Part shown: positions 46,753-60,181 of the stretch, piece by piece
How positions within the stretch are numbered: the first letter of the stretch is position 1
How the letters are laid out: each line of letters opens with the position of its first letter
Notes under the pieces: model-generated
What the model was told of the DNA's origin: nothing
The model's input: only the letters and a program-made list of their open reading frames with translations
Databases searched by the model: none
NCBI GenBank assembly: GCA_947034895.1
Contig: OX344763.1
Coordinates: 83,285,093-83,349,092, forward strand
Reading direction: 5' to 3'
Source: Rhytidiadelphus loreus
Taxonomy: Eukaryota > Streptophyta > Bryopsida > Hypnales > Hylocomiaceae
Length of the DNA: 64,000 bases
Position numbers and translations under genes: made by a program

Positions 46753-49700
46753 CTAAATATAACTTAGTATTCCACTGAGAAGAAATGCCTTCACTTCAAG
46801 AAAGCTGAAGCTCGCAGCATGAATAAAGGCATCAGAGTCACACTGTAGATTGCAGATGACTGTAAAAACAAAGTAGAGATGTTTGCAATTTGCCCAGGTT
46901 CCACGCTTCCCCAAGCACTTCAATTTCATCTCCTTGAAATTAGGGCAGGTACAATCGGGAAATGTCGAAATGGTGAGCATATACTTCTCTGTCCGAGGCT
47001 CCACACTGGATATGAAGGAAATTATGCAACCAAATCCTGGATGGGGGACCATGGTTACCCTTTCTATGCGTGCATTTAAAGTCAACGACGAAGCACAGTT
47101 GTTCTGATGCTTAACGGTTGGAGCCTTTGGGTTTCGTCTAATAACATTCCCAGCTTGAGTTTTCGGATACACATCTGGATTAGGTGGAACAAGATAGGCA
47201 TGTACTAATTTGATTCCTCTTTCTCCACCAAAAAGTCTACGCGGTGAAATAACTTGTTGTTGTGGAAGCTAGAAACCGGCCGCCTCAAGCGATAAAATCT
47301 CGGCTTTTGATAGTTTGGTATCCATTTGAACGGGCCAAATAGACGGAACAGATGGTACAGATAATACCCACTTCCATCGATATCCTTTCACGCAACGTTC
47401 GATGTCGTCATTGCAAAAAAAGAATTGCATACGATCATTACAATTTTTTCTATAATTCACCATCATACCTATATATGTTGGCGCTGCTGTAGGTTGATTG
47501 TTTTGAACTATTTGGGCAGTACACTTCTTCCTTGTAATTGCTTGGTCGGCAAAGCATGCCTTTGCGGACGTTTTGGGTAATTTGGCAATATGCCATTGGA
47601 TTTCGTCACACATGCTCTCCTGGATACATGACACGTGAGTAGACTAGTGAGTACATTGAAGTTCCAAATTTTGATCATTTCCCATGACATGCTGCATTTC
47701 CACATCCACGCTTGGAGAGTCGTCTTCCCTAATGGGATTCAGAGGAGCTGCACTTGTTGACACTCTTGAGGATCTAGTCTGAATGCGGGGATGCGAAAAA
47801 TTTACTTTATCTGGCCTTTGAGAATCCTGCTCGCATCCTAGTGGCATTTCTACCTTGCTCTTGTAAGAACCGAAGACTTCCTCACCTTCAAGTTGAGGCT
47901 CCCTATTCACGAACTCCTCAACTTTAGGAATGCTTGAAATAGCTTCCGCCAAGGCCTTAGGATTCCCAGATCATTCTGCTGATCTTTGTGCAACACGAAG
48001 CATTAGTTCTTCCTTCCCTGGACCCGTTCCAGCTTGATTACCCTTTAGATATTGATAATACCTCACCATCTGCATGAAAGCTCGAACAAAATCATCTACA
48101 GTGGCAATGTACAAATTGGTTCCTCGATTGCCGGATTGCTGAAGCCATTTATTGTGTACTATCTCCGCAAGGTTGCAAGACGGCATCTCCGCAAGCTCGT
48201 TTTCATTTAGATCTTGAATAATCAATATCAAATATTGACATAAGATGTTGGAACAAAAATCATCCTCAAAGCATTAACAATGACAAACAATCAGTGACGG
48301 ACTGGAATAGAGATGCAGACTACTAGCCACTACTTCGAAGACATTGTGAGAACATGAAGTCTCAGAAGTCCATAATGAGTTTCTAGTGTAAGGCCCATTC
48401 GGTATCGGCTACGCATTTCGGAAGCACCAATGCATGCATACATTGCTCGTTACTAAACAGTCGAAGCACATTGACAATAAATAAAACCACAGGAATTCTA
48501 TAAGTAGCGAAGAAATAATACATTGGGTACTTTAAGATGAATAAGCTTAAAACCGGCCAAGATTGAAGAAATATTTCAAATGAAAGTGATAAGACTTGAG
48601 AACTTATGAGTTGCAGAAAGCCGCCCCATTGGCGATAACAAAAATGCCAAAATGACAGCTATAGGTCTAATCGACGTTTTCCTTCTTCACAAGTGGCACT
48701 TGAGGACAACCACCACACTCTAATGGCAAGGTACCTCAATTCAGATTCATCCGGAGAAGTGGCGTTCTTGTATTGCTTGCATAGCAATCGATGCTAATCT
48801 TGCAAGTCTCCTCGGATGTCAGCCTTCGTATGCTTTTCCATCGATTGTGTCCAATGGAAGAGGCAAGTTCTTTCACGGTTTTCCATTGCCTCGCTACTAT
48901 CTCCCGATCCATAGATGGTCCTCACAGCATTCTAATTTGCTTGCGCACTATCAGCCATAAATCCCTTGAATTGGATGTTGACCACACCGTGTTGCTCTAG
49001 AATTGAATTCAAATTCCTCCAGAACAGAATTTGGGTTGACGTGTCCTCGGATTGCATGTCACAGATTGTGATTGTCATCACGCGGCAATACATAGAATCA
49101 TACACGTGGCATGCCATTGTCGTCCACCCTTTTACCCTTTTCACGTGATCGAACATCATCCATGAGTCTCAAAGATCTCCATCATTTTGCATACGCTTCA
49201 CTAAGTCCACTCCACTTCCAAGACCCACTTCAGACATTTTGAAAAGAAAAACTTTATCTGACTTTATTCCTTGACTTGGAAATTTGCTCTCCTGAATGAA
49301 AGCCCACGTGTTGGAACCCCTCAACTTTGTAATACTATCAATGACACCAAATCTCCTCAGACATTTGAACGATGTAACCTCGTTCCGAATACTTGGAGAG
49401 CTAAAGTACTTGCACTTGTCCAAAACGGGAACTAGGTCAACGAAGTCAAGCTGCTTTGGATGTACCCCATCTTGGTTGAGTAGTAGTTCGCCTAACAGTT
49501 CTTTTGTAGCCTCAAGCACAATAGAAGAATTTGTTGCAGTCGGGGTTCTCTCCATCTGTTCACCAATTAGGACTCGAGTTCTATCCTTCAAGTCTCGGAG
49601 TTCACCATCCTTAACTGGGTGTTTGTGAACTCCAAGGTGTACGAACGCCCGAGTCATTCCTAGATTTCCTAGGACATAGTATGCTTTCACAGCACACATG

Positions 49701-50692
49701 GCAATACACGAAGGAGGTTATTTGCATATTTTGCATACAAGAGATGACCTCGGTGGATGCAGGTCTCCAACATTGACCGCAGAGAGAGACATACCTTCCC
49801 AATCCAACTCATTCACAACATCATTTCGATTACCACGACTGAGGAACTCACAACTCGCATTCATGCATCTAAGATGCCCCACACAAAAGGATGAGCAAAA
49901 TGTCAAGCCCATATGATTACTAATATTTGTTGTCATTGTTTTGGTCCAGACGTGGCCATCATATCGCTTATCCATGCCCACCATCTGATGAGCATGAGAT
50001 GGAGGTCGGTTAGTCTCTAAAGGAAGCAACTCAAAGATAATATTTCTGTTGAAGCTCGAAGGCAACGTATGAACTCTCTCAATGGAAATCGACTCATAAT
50101 CTATTTTAGACAGTACATTCTGACATCCCTTCTGTGCCCGTAATTGACGCAAACAATGGATTACTGATGCACCATCTGCAGCAGAACTCTCCGCCACAGA
50201 TTTTGGAAGGCTACTTAGGCTAGGCAAAGTAGACACTGAGGAAGGCGTCTCTGAATTCAACCTACGCTCAGGCGAATTTCGGTCAGAGTCCGAACTTAGA
50301 ATGGTTACACAGTCCTCCCGACATTCTACCTTCACAGGAATCAAGGGAAGTGTCTGATACGACGACATAGACGACTGACGCGGTGTACCAATCACTTTAT
50401 CAGCCGGAATAAAGTGAGTATGAACTCCGTAAGCTCTATACTTTCTGGGTTTCAGTCGCCACACACTAGTCCCATCTTGCAAACTAGAAAGTTGATCTAT
50501 AGTATGAATAAGGATCCCTGATTCCGGTTCAAAAACTTCTTTGTCAACGTAGATTGAGTCCTCCCTCAATTGAAACCTCAAACCTAATCGAGTAGCCAAA
50601 ACAACAGCCATGCCATCATCATGCACCGGAAATATAAATGGAACTCCAGCACCGTCAGCACTCATGACGACTGAATTTGAAATGTCCTCCAT
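46753..50692 (-). pseudogene. Mutator-like (MULE) transposase pseudogene
   Basis: ATG at 50692 follows an acceptor (ACTTGCACAG). The N-terminal part is Ser-rich; then a zinc-type block (GLTFCSSFCVGHLRCMNASC; LVCKICK-PPSC; HLGVHKHPV). The transposase core 49171-48500 has MMFDHVKRVKGWTT, VYDSMYCRVMTI, CDMQSED, FKGFMADSAQAN-NAVR and TCLFHWTQS, with Asp residues spaced as in MULE DDE domains. After an intron (acceptor TTCAAG near 48222) a second exon runs to 46753 and includes FPDCTCPNF..NCKHLYFVF, a SWIM-type CxC..CxH site near 46900. Stops: TAA 49718, TGA 49169, TAG 48932 and near 48690 (both where related proteins have Trp), TAG near 48800 (Gln), TGA 47971, TAG 47644 and 47269. Confidence 0.6.
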
Positions 50693-50759
50693 CCCAACTG
50701 TGCAAGTAAGTTGGATGACCGTGACATCCAGGTAGAATATGAAGAAGAAAGTATACAAA

Positions 50760-52440
50760 ACAATTACAGGAATAGTCTAAACAAAATTCACGGTGATATA
50801 TAAATAGGACCATTCAAAGTCTCCGAGATCCATACCAAATAACACTCATCTATGGAAAATGTAATCGATGCAGCATGAATAACTGAAGCGCAACACATGT
50901 ACCAAACAGGAGAAAAACACCCTGAGCTAACATGACTGGAATCGGACAAATTGAGCGCCACTAATGACTTCTAGTGACTTGGGACGTCATAAAATCTCGT
51001 CCAATTTAGGGAAAGTAAATATTCCCTAAAAGTTGGTTGCGATGTACATCGACGATTTTTGGTGTGATTTCAAAATTAAATGGCATAGATCCCAAATTGG
51101 TGTAGCACTTGGAATGTACACAGATTTTACATTGTTGATGGCAATGAAAAACTATTACAAATGCAAAGTGAAAATGTCAATAACTACTGCCCTTTAGGAC
51201 AAGCGCCACATATGGACCTATTAGCATATATGGCGGGGATATCCAATCGACATAATCATCATCAAGAGAAGGAAAGAACATTATATTATCACAGTAGTCA
51301 ATGAATTCATTAATAAAAGTCTGATATTGTGCACATCTTCGAGTCAGCTAACCAAAGGAGGACACAATTATAATATAACAGAGAGCCCTTAACCAGGCAT
51401 CCATATTCCAATTTCATCATAGGAACATTATCATTTATATTAACCGAACTCTCTAATACATCGAAGGCTTGAAGGTGTGACATTATACTCCTTCATCGTC
51501 AACTGTATTTAGTCCATGTTGATGTCTAATGGACTGAATATTTAAACATTAAATCTGTAAGTCTGTATTGAATTGAATAATGGATTTGATAAGTAGATTA
51601 TATTCAAGGTCCTAAACTAGAACATAAATGAGGATTTAGATTGGAAGTCTCTGACTCATAGTAGAATATGGATATTATGAAACAAAATTCCGTAAGATGA
51701 TACATAAAAGGGATGTGATCAAATAAAAATTGAAAAAATATTATTATCAAGCAAGATTATTATTCCACCATTCAAAACTAGTTACCCACATTACAAATTG
51801 TATTCCATATTCACAATTGATTTGTGAAGAATAGAAACTATAGAAGGCGCGAATGACCCGCATACATGTCGGATCCATTTTGACGTGGAGACTCTAATGA
51901 CTGGAGTCCAAGGTAGACTCTAACAAGAACAGCAATCATTTCATGGTCATTCATAAGTCAAGGAGGAGGATATTCATTGATTGTATCATAACATTCTTAA
52001 TGTAGACTAATAGTACCAGCCACGTAAGCTAAAATTTCAGTTAGGGACTTCAAAAAGTCTTAGGTCGGCTATGGAATGAGTTGCCCACGACTCGCAAGAA
52101 TGACTAAACATTAAAGTACCCGAACGTGATATTAATGAACGCCGCAAAGCCAAAGGCCGAACCTAATCCCGATACGAGCACTGCCATCGCTGACCCATAC
52201 CAGCCTTGTTTCCCGAACCACGTTATCTCGTGATATGGGTCTTCGCGCCACAAAACTCATTCTTTTCAAATTCAGACGCCCAATTCCCTATCACAGTGCC
52301 GTCTCTCTACCCAGAGTACTATACAAACTAGCTTATGTGTTTCTGCACTTCAATGTATGGGATTGCATTCTCTACTCGCGCTTGATGCTAGGTTTTCCAA
52401 TTCGGTTCATCGTTGAACTCCTACATCTGTACTGGCACAA
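50760..52440. other. Divergent promoter region between MULE-like and ParB-like genes
   Basis: AT-rich, no supported ORF. It separates two genes transcribed away from each other and so should hold both promoters. No repeat shared with element A was seen. Confidence 0.4.
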
Positions 52441-52450
52441 GGAACTTGAG

Positions 52451-55400
52451 ATGGACAGGCAAGGCCCGAAACTGAGGTCGCGGTGCCACCAACCTAACGC
52501 GCCACACCCGGATTCTCAACCGCCTCCAGTCCGCAACGACGAGCCAGAGGTATGTCCCCATTTCTTTTGGTTTGAATCCAGTAATTAGCTTTGCGTAAGT
52601 TGAGCAGTTCTTCACTACCGAGGGAGGCCCCCTCGGGGGTCAAAATCACGCAGAGGTGAGCTCACGATATCTGGTCACCTTGTACCGCCTGCTTTTTGGT
52701 GTGTCTCTCCATTTTTTTTCATTTGAATCCAGAGATTAGCTACGCGTAAGCTGGCTATGCCCTCCCTACCTCTGTAGCAACCTGAGTTGAGCTCACGATA
52801 TCTGGTCTCCCTTGCCACGCAGCATTCTAATTGTGTCATGTTCAAGCGGTGTGGCTCTCCAATTTTTTTCATTTGAATCCATACATTTTCTTTGCGTAAG
52901 TTGAGCAAGCGCGCCTTGCTAAGGACTTCCCTCTTGGGGATCCGAAGCACGCTGAGGTGAGCTCACGATTTTTGGTCTCCTTTTTACTGCCTGCTTTATT
53001 GTGTGGCTTCGAATTATGTTGATTTGCGTCTAGACCTTATCTTTGCGTAAGTTGCACAAGCCCCCCCTTCCTAGGAAGGTAGTCTCGGAATCTTAAGGGG
53101 GTCTAAATCTAGCTGAGGCGAGCTCACGATATCTCGTCTCCCTTGCTGCGCAGCTCTTTGTAAGTGTCCTGGGCATGCGCCGTTGCTCACCATTTTCTTG
53201 AGTTTGAATCCAGACATTAGCTTCGCAAAAGTTGGCCAAGCCCTCCCTGCCGACGAAGGCCCTCTCGGGGGTCTGAGGCTAGCCAAGGTGAGCTTGCGAA
53301 ACCGTGTCCCTCTTGCCGCCTACTTTTCAGTGAGGCTCCCCATTTTTTGGTTTTTGAAAGTAGAGACTAGTTGTGTGGATGTTGAGCAAGCCCCCCCTGC
53401 CGAGGAAGGCCCTCTCGGGGTCGAGAGGGGGTCTGAGGCTTGCCTTGGTGAGCTCGCAAAACCGTGTCCCCCTTGCCGCCTGCTTTTCGGTGAGGCTCCC
53501 CATTGTTTTGTTTTTGAAAGCAGAGACTAGTTGTGCGGATGTTGAGCAAGCCCCCCCTACCGAGGAAGGCCCTTTCGGGGCCGAGAGGGGGTTTGAGGCT
53601 TGCCTTGGTGAGCTCACAATATCGGATCTTCCTTTCCGCGCGGCTTCCCGTGTGGCTCCCCATTTTTCTGGATTTGTATTCAAACATTAGCTTTGCGTTA
53701 GTTGTACATGCCCTCCCCGCCGAGGAAGGCAGTCTCGGAACCGAGAGGGGGTCTGAGGCAAGCTTAGGTTAACCCTTATATTCAGAGTTGACGAGTTATG
53801 CAAGCCTGGATGGCCGAGGAGGACCCTCTTGGTACCAAGAGGGGGTTTGAACCTCCTGATACTGTGCTCGGAAATCGGGTTTGTCTGTCGTTGATTACTT
53901 CTTCAATGCTATTGAGGGTTGTTATAGTTTATCGTAATTGCTTTTATTGAGTGTGCCTGGCTTCTGGGGTTGACAATCTATGGAAGACTAGGTAGCCGAG
54001 GAAGGCCCTCTCGGTACCGAGAGGGGGTCTATTGTACGTGTGACTAAGCTCATGGAGAGGGACTCTATGGTTCCAAGATTTCTGTTGGGTGTTATCGGTT
54101 TTCATTATTGTATATCCATTTTTTTATGTATTTGCATTTCAATTGTTTGGGCTTGTCTTTTTGATCTTGCTCGTGTGCCGTTCCATCTGTCGATGAGCTT
54201 GCGGAAAAGTAACTGCGATGAAAGTATTTTATGTTTCGTGATTGTGATGGAACAGATTGATTGGGTGTTGTTTCTCTACCAGATTTTTTCTGAATTAGAG
54301 GACTCTGTATGAAAATTAACTTAACCTAATACCATAATTGAATTCTTGTTATTATTGTGCAGATGTATGAACGTGTTGCAGGTGAAGCTCACCGCATAGA
54401 AGCTGTGCAGGAGGCCCCTCCTCGTCCAGAAGGGGTGGACATTGCAATGGCTGATGCTCCCTTGGCAGATGCCCTATTACCTAGGGTAGGCGATATTGAA
54501 GTTCCACCTATATCACCGAGGCAGATGGTAGGCGACCTTGATAACCTCATTCGTGACTTGGATGATGGAGTTGGATTCCAAAATTGGGAGAGTACAATAT
54601 CACCACAATCATCTTGCTGCACGTCGTTAGGGTCATGGGACTTAGAAATTACAGTGTCGCAGAATAGGGATGATTATTGCGATGTTGACGACGTCGACTC
54701 TGGACCCATGTCAGACGATGACATCCTCATATTTTGTTGCGGGATGTTTAGGTCCCCAATAGAGGCTTGTTTGTGTACTATTTTTTAGATCACACTATAC
54801 TATGTCCACCTTAGTGGTCGTATATTGTACCTTTTCACTCTATTTTGATTTTATTTATGTACTCTCTGAAGTTTCATATTCTCATCGCCATTGCAACTTT
54901 TGGACTTTTACAATCTGTCATTTCAATTTGAATCTAACTTCTTGACTCCAATTGTATTGTTAGGGATAGGGCCCAAGTGCTCAGAGTTCTCTAGACGTGG
55001 CTAATAAATCTATCCGCCAAGATGTCATTGAGTTCCCCGCGGAGAAAGATGATTCAGAGGAAGATCAAATACTAGGAGTTGGTCCAAGCTTCATGGAGGA
55101 GGACATTAGGCGTGTTCAAACATTTGATTCAGTCACTATCATCAACAGCTTGAAAATGACGTCTGACGGTAACTCGCGCATGAAGATTCCACTTTGCAAG
55201 TTGGTGCCAATGCCTATGGTGCAGCCCACCTTAACCTACGATTTGACACAGCTTGACAACCAGTTCTCTAGAAGATACGACGAGGGTGCGCGAGTATTTT
55301 ATGTTTCCTTCTCTAACGAGAAGGGGAACACGGAGGTATTTAGTGAAGATGAGAAGAAGGAATGGGGTCCCATTTGGAACTCCATGAATGACACCTTTAA

Positions 55401-58400
55401 CGCTCACTTAAAGTCAATTCCGTCCTTGAAGCACCTTGTGGACTACAAGTTTTTTGTCTGCAATGGCAATCATAGGAGAATTGCTTGGATGAATCGTATC
55501 TAGAGGTTGCACAGCCTTGAACCCGCACGGCATATGAGTGTGGATTCTATTGTCTTGGACAGAAGACAACGAATCAATGTGGCTATGTAAGCTATGCATG
55601 ATATAAATATGTAAGTTGTTCTAGTCTTCAGATGTTCCATTCTTTGTTGAGTAGCTCCAATGCCTACATTGGATGGTTCAGATTGTTTTTTCATTACTTG
55701 CATTCGAGTCTAACATTGTTGTGCTATGACAAGCATACAGAGAACTCGCACGTGAAAACAAACCTTGTCCACACCCTATACCGTGTCCAAAAGTATGGCG
55801 TCATAGAACTTGAGAAGTTCCAAGAGCTCTTGACAGAGGATTAGGTGCAATCATGCAAGTCATACATTCAAATGAGTTGGTATACTATGCCACTGCATTT
55901 ATTTAGTGGTTTCATATTCAAGGTAAGTCATACGTCATTACTAATCATTTGTAATTTTGATTCTATCTTTGCATTTGTGACTCTTTCCCCAATTGGATAT
56001 GACTTGATCCTAACCTTCGATGTGGTGGTTTCATTCATTCAGCAAGAAATTTCTGTTGCAACTAATGCGGCGATACGCAAACTGAAAGAGGAAAATCTAG
56101 ATGTTGAGGTGTCTAGGGAGGCAATCGCAGCCACGATGAGGTCGGCTATAAAGGACTCCACGGATAGGCATTACAAGAAACTCTCTAAAATTGTGGCCGT
56201 CGCCAATCCCGCACTTACTCTAGAATGGCTTAAGGAGGTATGAGATCTTCCATGTGTTAGTCACTAGTCCTGTCTATGATGTATTATAACTCGCCGTTTT
56301 ATTGATGTTTGGTCTCATGCAAATTGAGAGGCACTAGAGTCATAATGCAGTACCTGAGTTGACACTTGAGAAGCTGCAACTTATTGTGACTGTTGCAATA
56401 GAGCCTCGACATAAGGTAAAGTGGCTCAAATGGATGAACGCCAGTACTCACACGAGGGAAGCTCGGCGATTTCCACCATGCCCGATGAATGAGGAGAAAT
56501 TGTCGATATTTCTGGCAAAGGCTTGTTATTATGCAGGGGTATGCTCTCTTACCGCGTCATGTGTTTAGTGCTACACGTTTAGTTGTGCCTCATACAATAT
56601 ACAATACCTAATAATTCATCAAATTGTGCAGCTGGAGGAGGTAGCTGTGGAGATGTTTGAGAACATCACCCACAATGATAGCCTCCCTATCGACATGAAT
56701 GTTCCAGGGGAGCCCCAGTCACTTCTCGAGTATATTGAAACATGGCAGATGAAGCTTTGGGATCAAGCCTACACGGGAGTATTCAAGGGATCGGATGCCT
56801 TCAAGAAGTCGGACTCGTTTGCATCGTCTAGGGGAACCAACCTTACTATAAAAAGATTGATTTATAGGTACAGTTCTGCATTCCTAAATACTTTGTGTTT
56901 ATACTCTATGTATGATATGATGATTATTATGTTTGGAGGTACATGTATTGCATATTGGATTACTAGAGTACCAATCGTAGATCACGACCACAACCAAATG
57001 ATTCTGGTGTCATGACAGTTTCGTGTGATCAATTTCTAACTACCATATGAAGGTAGTAAATATCTTATTTGATTGACTTAAGCAAATTTTGTGGCCCTTC
57101 CTCTGTCATGCATAGGTACTTCAAATTCGAGTTGTACGGGAAGAAGGCCATCAAGAAGGAGGACTTACCCCCCTTTTTTACTACCTGGCTTGAGCGGTCG
57201 TCACCCGACTGTATGTTCTCCACCACGCAATTGCAGAAGTGGACTAGTCCACATTTGCAGACTTGTCCTTGGTATTTGGAGTGTAACTTTGGCGTTACAC
57301 CACCCGAGAAAGAGGCCCTATTTCAGACACTCAAGGATTCTATGGTCACTAATGCGGAGTTTGACGAGTTTGCAGGACTGGATGCGGAGGCCAGGGCTAA
57401 GGCCATCAAGAAATGGGAGGTCTCAGATAAGAAGAAGGTGGAAAAATTGGAGGAGGCGAAGCGGAAAACTGAGGAGAACCTGAAGCGGGTCGAGGAGAAG
57501 AAAAAAAAGCAGCTACTTGAGAAGGAGCAAGAGAAGGAGAGGAAGAAGCGACGGTTGTCAAAGGATGACACGCCTTTGCCCGAACCAGCTACAAGTGCAA
57601 CGGATGCAAACCTTTCATTGTCTGGCTTCTCCCTCACCCAGGAACGCTTGGGGCAAGGCAAGACCCTGTCCGCTAAGATTGTGATACCCGCACCTGGCAT
57701 TGACGAGTGCGTTCTCAACATTGGCTTGAAGAATCTTGACATGGAATCGCTGGCTTTCAAGGATGTTGAAGCCTTCTTAGCCATGGTAATTCTTTTATAT
57801 CCTTATTCTTTTTTATTGCATTCCTAAATTAAATTATAGAATCTGGGTAAATCATAATGATCTCTACATTTACTTGGAACCACTGCCACCGTCAATGTAA
57901 CTCTGAAAACTAGTAATGCATTGACAATGTCTTACATTCTTCGCCTCATGCAGCATTCCAGTGACAAGACACGCTCCATTGACAGAGTCAGTGGATCTGA
58001 TCCAGGTGTAGACTTCGTGATTGTTGATATGCCTGAAGGACTTCCCGTTCCTACTATCTCGGCAACACCTGCTCCTGTTCCAAAGTGGAACAAGTTCAAA
58101 ACCAACTACTTGTTTCATGTATTCGATTTCGCCTAGGAATTCCTCCATGACACTAGTGCACTTATTTTGATTTATCCAGCATCCTCTCCTTTACACCAAA
58201 GTCACATTCTAGGATGTTGTCAATCTTACAAGTTCCGCATTCTAGAGACGTATCTCGGCTCCAATCATCTCCACGTGACATCAGCTGCAGATCAGAAGAA
58301 AACGGTAGATCTCCCTAACTTCAATTACATTGAATTGTAAGAATTTTTCATTCCATTCTACAATATTAAAATCGTTGGTTCTGTAGACTCAGCGGTTCTC

Positions 58401-59302
58401 CATTTCCTTACTCGTGTGAAATGGTGGGCCGAAGACACTTCAAGACTTCCCGTTCCAACTTGTCCCGTCTCAGGCCAAGGTGGGTATAAACCTGGCTAAG
58501 GACGACATCCTTCGAAACCTTGTTTTCAATGAAGATGTGACGATGAATGGGGATGTGCCATGGCGTGGTCCTCGGGAAAAGGGTTGTGAGTTCATGCAGA
58601 TGTTTGTTGAGGCATGTACAGAACTAGGGGACGTAGTTGTTGACTGCACAATAGCGACAAGTATGGTTCTTACAATCACTCAAATTCACTATGCTGCATT
58701 TTACAAATACCCTTCATTGTAAACTCAATTTTATGCTTTTCTGTATCTCAGGATCCACCATCCATGCTTGCCGTGCAACGCATCGTCATATTCTTGCATT
58801 TGAGGAACATAAGGACGTCTATGATGCCCTTATTGCTCTGGTACTTCAACCAACTGTGGTTCCTGAGGCGATGCCGGCCACCTCCGCGCTTGACCTTGCC
58901 GATGAAGATGACGAGGAAGTCGTAGTCCAGAAGGTCAAGACAAAATTTTGATTCAGTAAGTAAGTCACCCCTAATACCGCAATTTAGGCATATTGCTTCA
59001 CCCTGACCTCACAATATTCTAACATGTGGTTCAAAAATTCGTGTAGGCAAAGCCAAGAGTGACATCCTCCAAGCCAGTCCCATTTTTTGCAAATCCATGT
59101 TTTTTTCCAAGCCCCCCGAGATCGTTTCAGCTACCTCTGTTATGCGAAGGCTCTTTCCCAGAATTATGTTGCATAGAACCCTCGAGTTGCTTCTAGGGCC
59201 CAATTCGTGAATCCTTGTGTTCTGGAGTTTGAAGATGAAGAGGCAGTACAATCAGATGTGGATACATCTGATAGTGAGGGTAGTTCCATGTTTGCACTTT
59301 AG
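52451..59302 (+). pseudogene. ParB-like plus N4/N6-methyltransferase-like gene (region B)
   Basis: Exons by splice sites and frame: 52451-52549, 54363-about 54750, about 54966-55610, about 55720-55922, 56043-56237, 56329-56538, 56632-56867, 57116-57785, 57954-58304, 58387-58660, 58752-58958 and about 59044-59302. Acceptors are mostly TGCAG/TCAG. The ParB-like domain ends in YKFFVCNGNHRRIAWMNRI (NGNHR at 55462-55476). A helical middle contains a long Lys/Glu coiled coil (57400-57560). The C-terminus has ALILIYPASSP (58160-58190, where a DPPY motif is expected but not kept) and GDVVVDCTIAT-R-STIHACRATHRHILAFEE across intron 58661-58751, which reads like beta-class motif I (D.FAGSGST..A...R...G.E) with the Gly residues lost. 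An acidic tail ends at 59302. Stops: TAG 55501, TAA 55588, TAG near 55842, 56335 and at 58134, TGA near 58417. Confidence 0.55.
52559..54030 (+). repeat. Tandem array with palindromic core filling intron 1
   Basis: About ten imperfect units of 148-183 bp lie inside the first intron (52550-54362) of the region B ParB-like gene. Each unit has CCATTTTTTT..TTTGAATCCAG, TTTGCGTAAGTTGAGCAAG and GCCGAGGAAGGCCCTCTCGG..CGAGAGGGGGTCTGAGGC. The core is a palindrome: CCCTCTCGGTACCGAGAGGG is perfect at 54006-54025, a T/A variant is perfect at 53824-53843, and it is near-perfect at 53410-53429, 53570-53589 and 53730-53749. Upstream copies are more decayed. Confidence 0.8.
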
Positions 59303-60181
59303 CTATCAAACAGTGTCTGGATAGGCTATTGAACACCGTATTTTGTTGGATTTCATATATTACTCTTTCTTGGTGCTCTCAGGTGACTTATTGTTTTGAC
59401 TTTGTACATTGCGAATTTGTGGGTTAGTCCATATCTTGCCACGTTTTTTTGTACTCTCCAATGGAAAGATAATTTTTAATGTGTCTAAGTTTCTAGGGAG
59501 ATGATTTGTTTTCAAACATAAGCTAGCTTCTTTATTTTTTGTGTTTGATAAGAATTTCCAAAAGAACATTTAGCATGATAGTAGGTTGTCTCAATTCCCT
59601 TTCGGTACTGGTTATTCTCTTTCAAATGGCTTCCTTTCAATAGACACCCAAAATATGATACAGAGATAATAATTTTTTAAGTTGTTGGTTGAAATTGTTT
59701 AGCATAGACTTGTTAATAGGTATGGTCTTCTTGGAAAACATAAAGGATTATTTTATTACATATGAATGTGTGCTTTGGGAAGAACTAGTTTTTTATAATT
59801 GTAATGGATTTATAAATATCTAGTTGATTGTGTATATATGTCTATTCAAGAAATTAACAATGTTGTTTTGCAATGTCAGAGCAATTGTGCAAAAGCTTAG
59901 GCATGCCTACTCCATATTCTACCCTTTAGACATAGTGGCGTTAATGCAAATACATGAATGTGCTATTATAATTCAAGGCTTTTGTGGCAATCTGGTTTAG
60001 GTAATCTGTTTCAAGGCATCTTGGTCTAATTTTGAGTTCCGGAGTATTGCCACTTCAAGCCGTCTTATAGATTATGCGGATGATGTAGGTAATGTTGGGA
60101 TTGAACCCAAATCATTTCAAGCACTACTTTAGCTATACATGAGTTTACAAAGCATTAGGAAGTAGATTTCCTGTCTACGTT
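59303..60181. other. No supported gene
   Basis: AT-rich spacer between the ParB-like gene and the DRM fragment. It could hold decayed N-terminal DRM sequence, but I see no recognisable motif. Confidence 0.35.

Noticed and set aside
52559..54030. CRISPR-like array
   Set aside because: Units are 150-180 bp and diverged over their whole length, with no constant repeat and unique spacer pattern, and the host is a eukaryote.
638..59302. Reassigned genetic code with UAG (or UAR) read as Gln
   Set aside because: Many TAGs fit Gln, but TAG also occurs at Trp-like positions (48932, about 48690), TGAs close frames at Arg-like positions, and single-base frameshifts show ordinary decay. C-to-T change explains all three.
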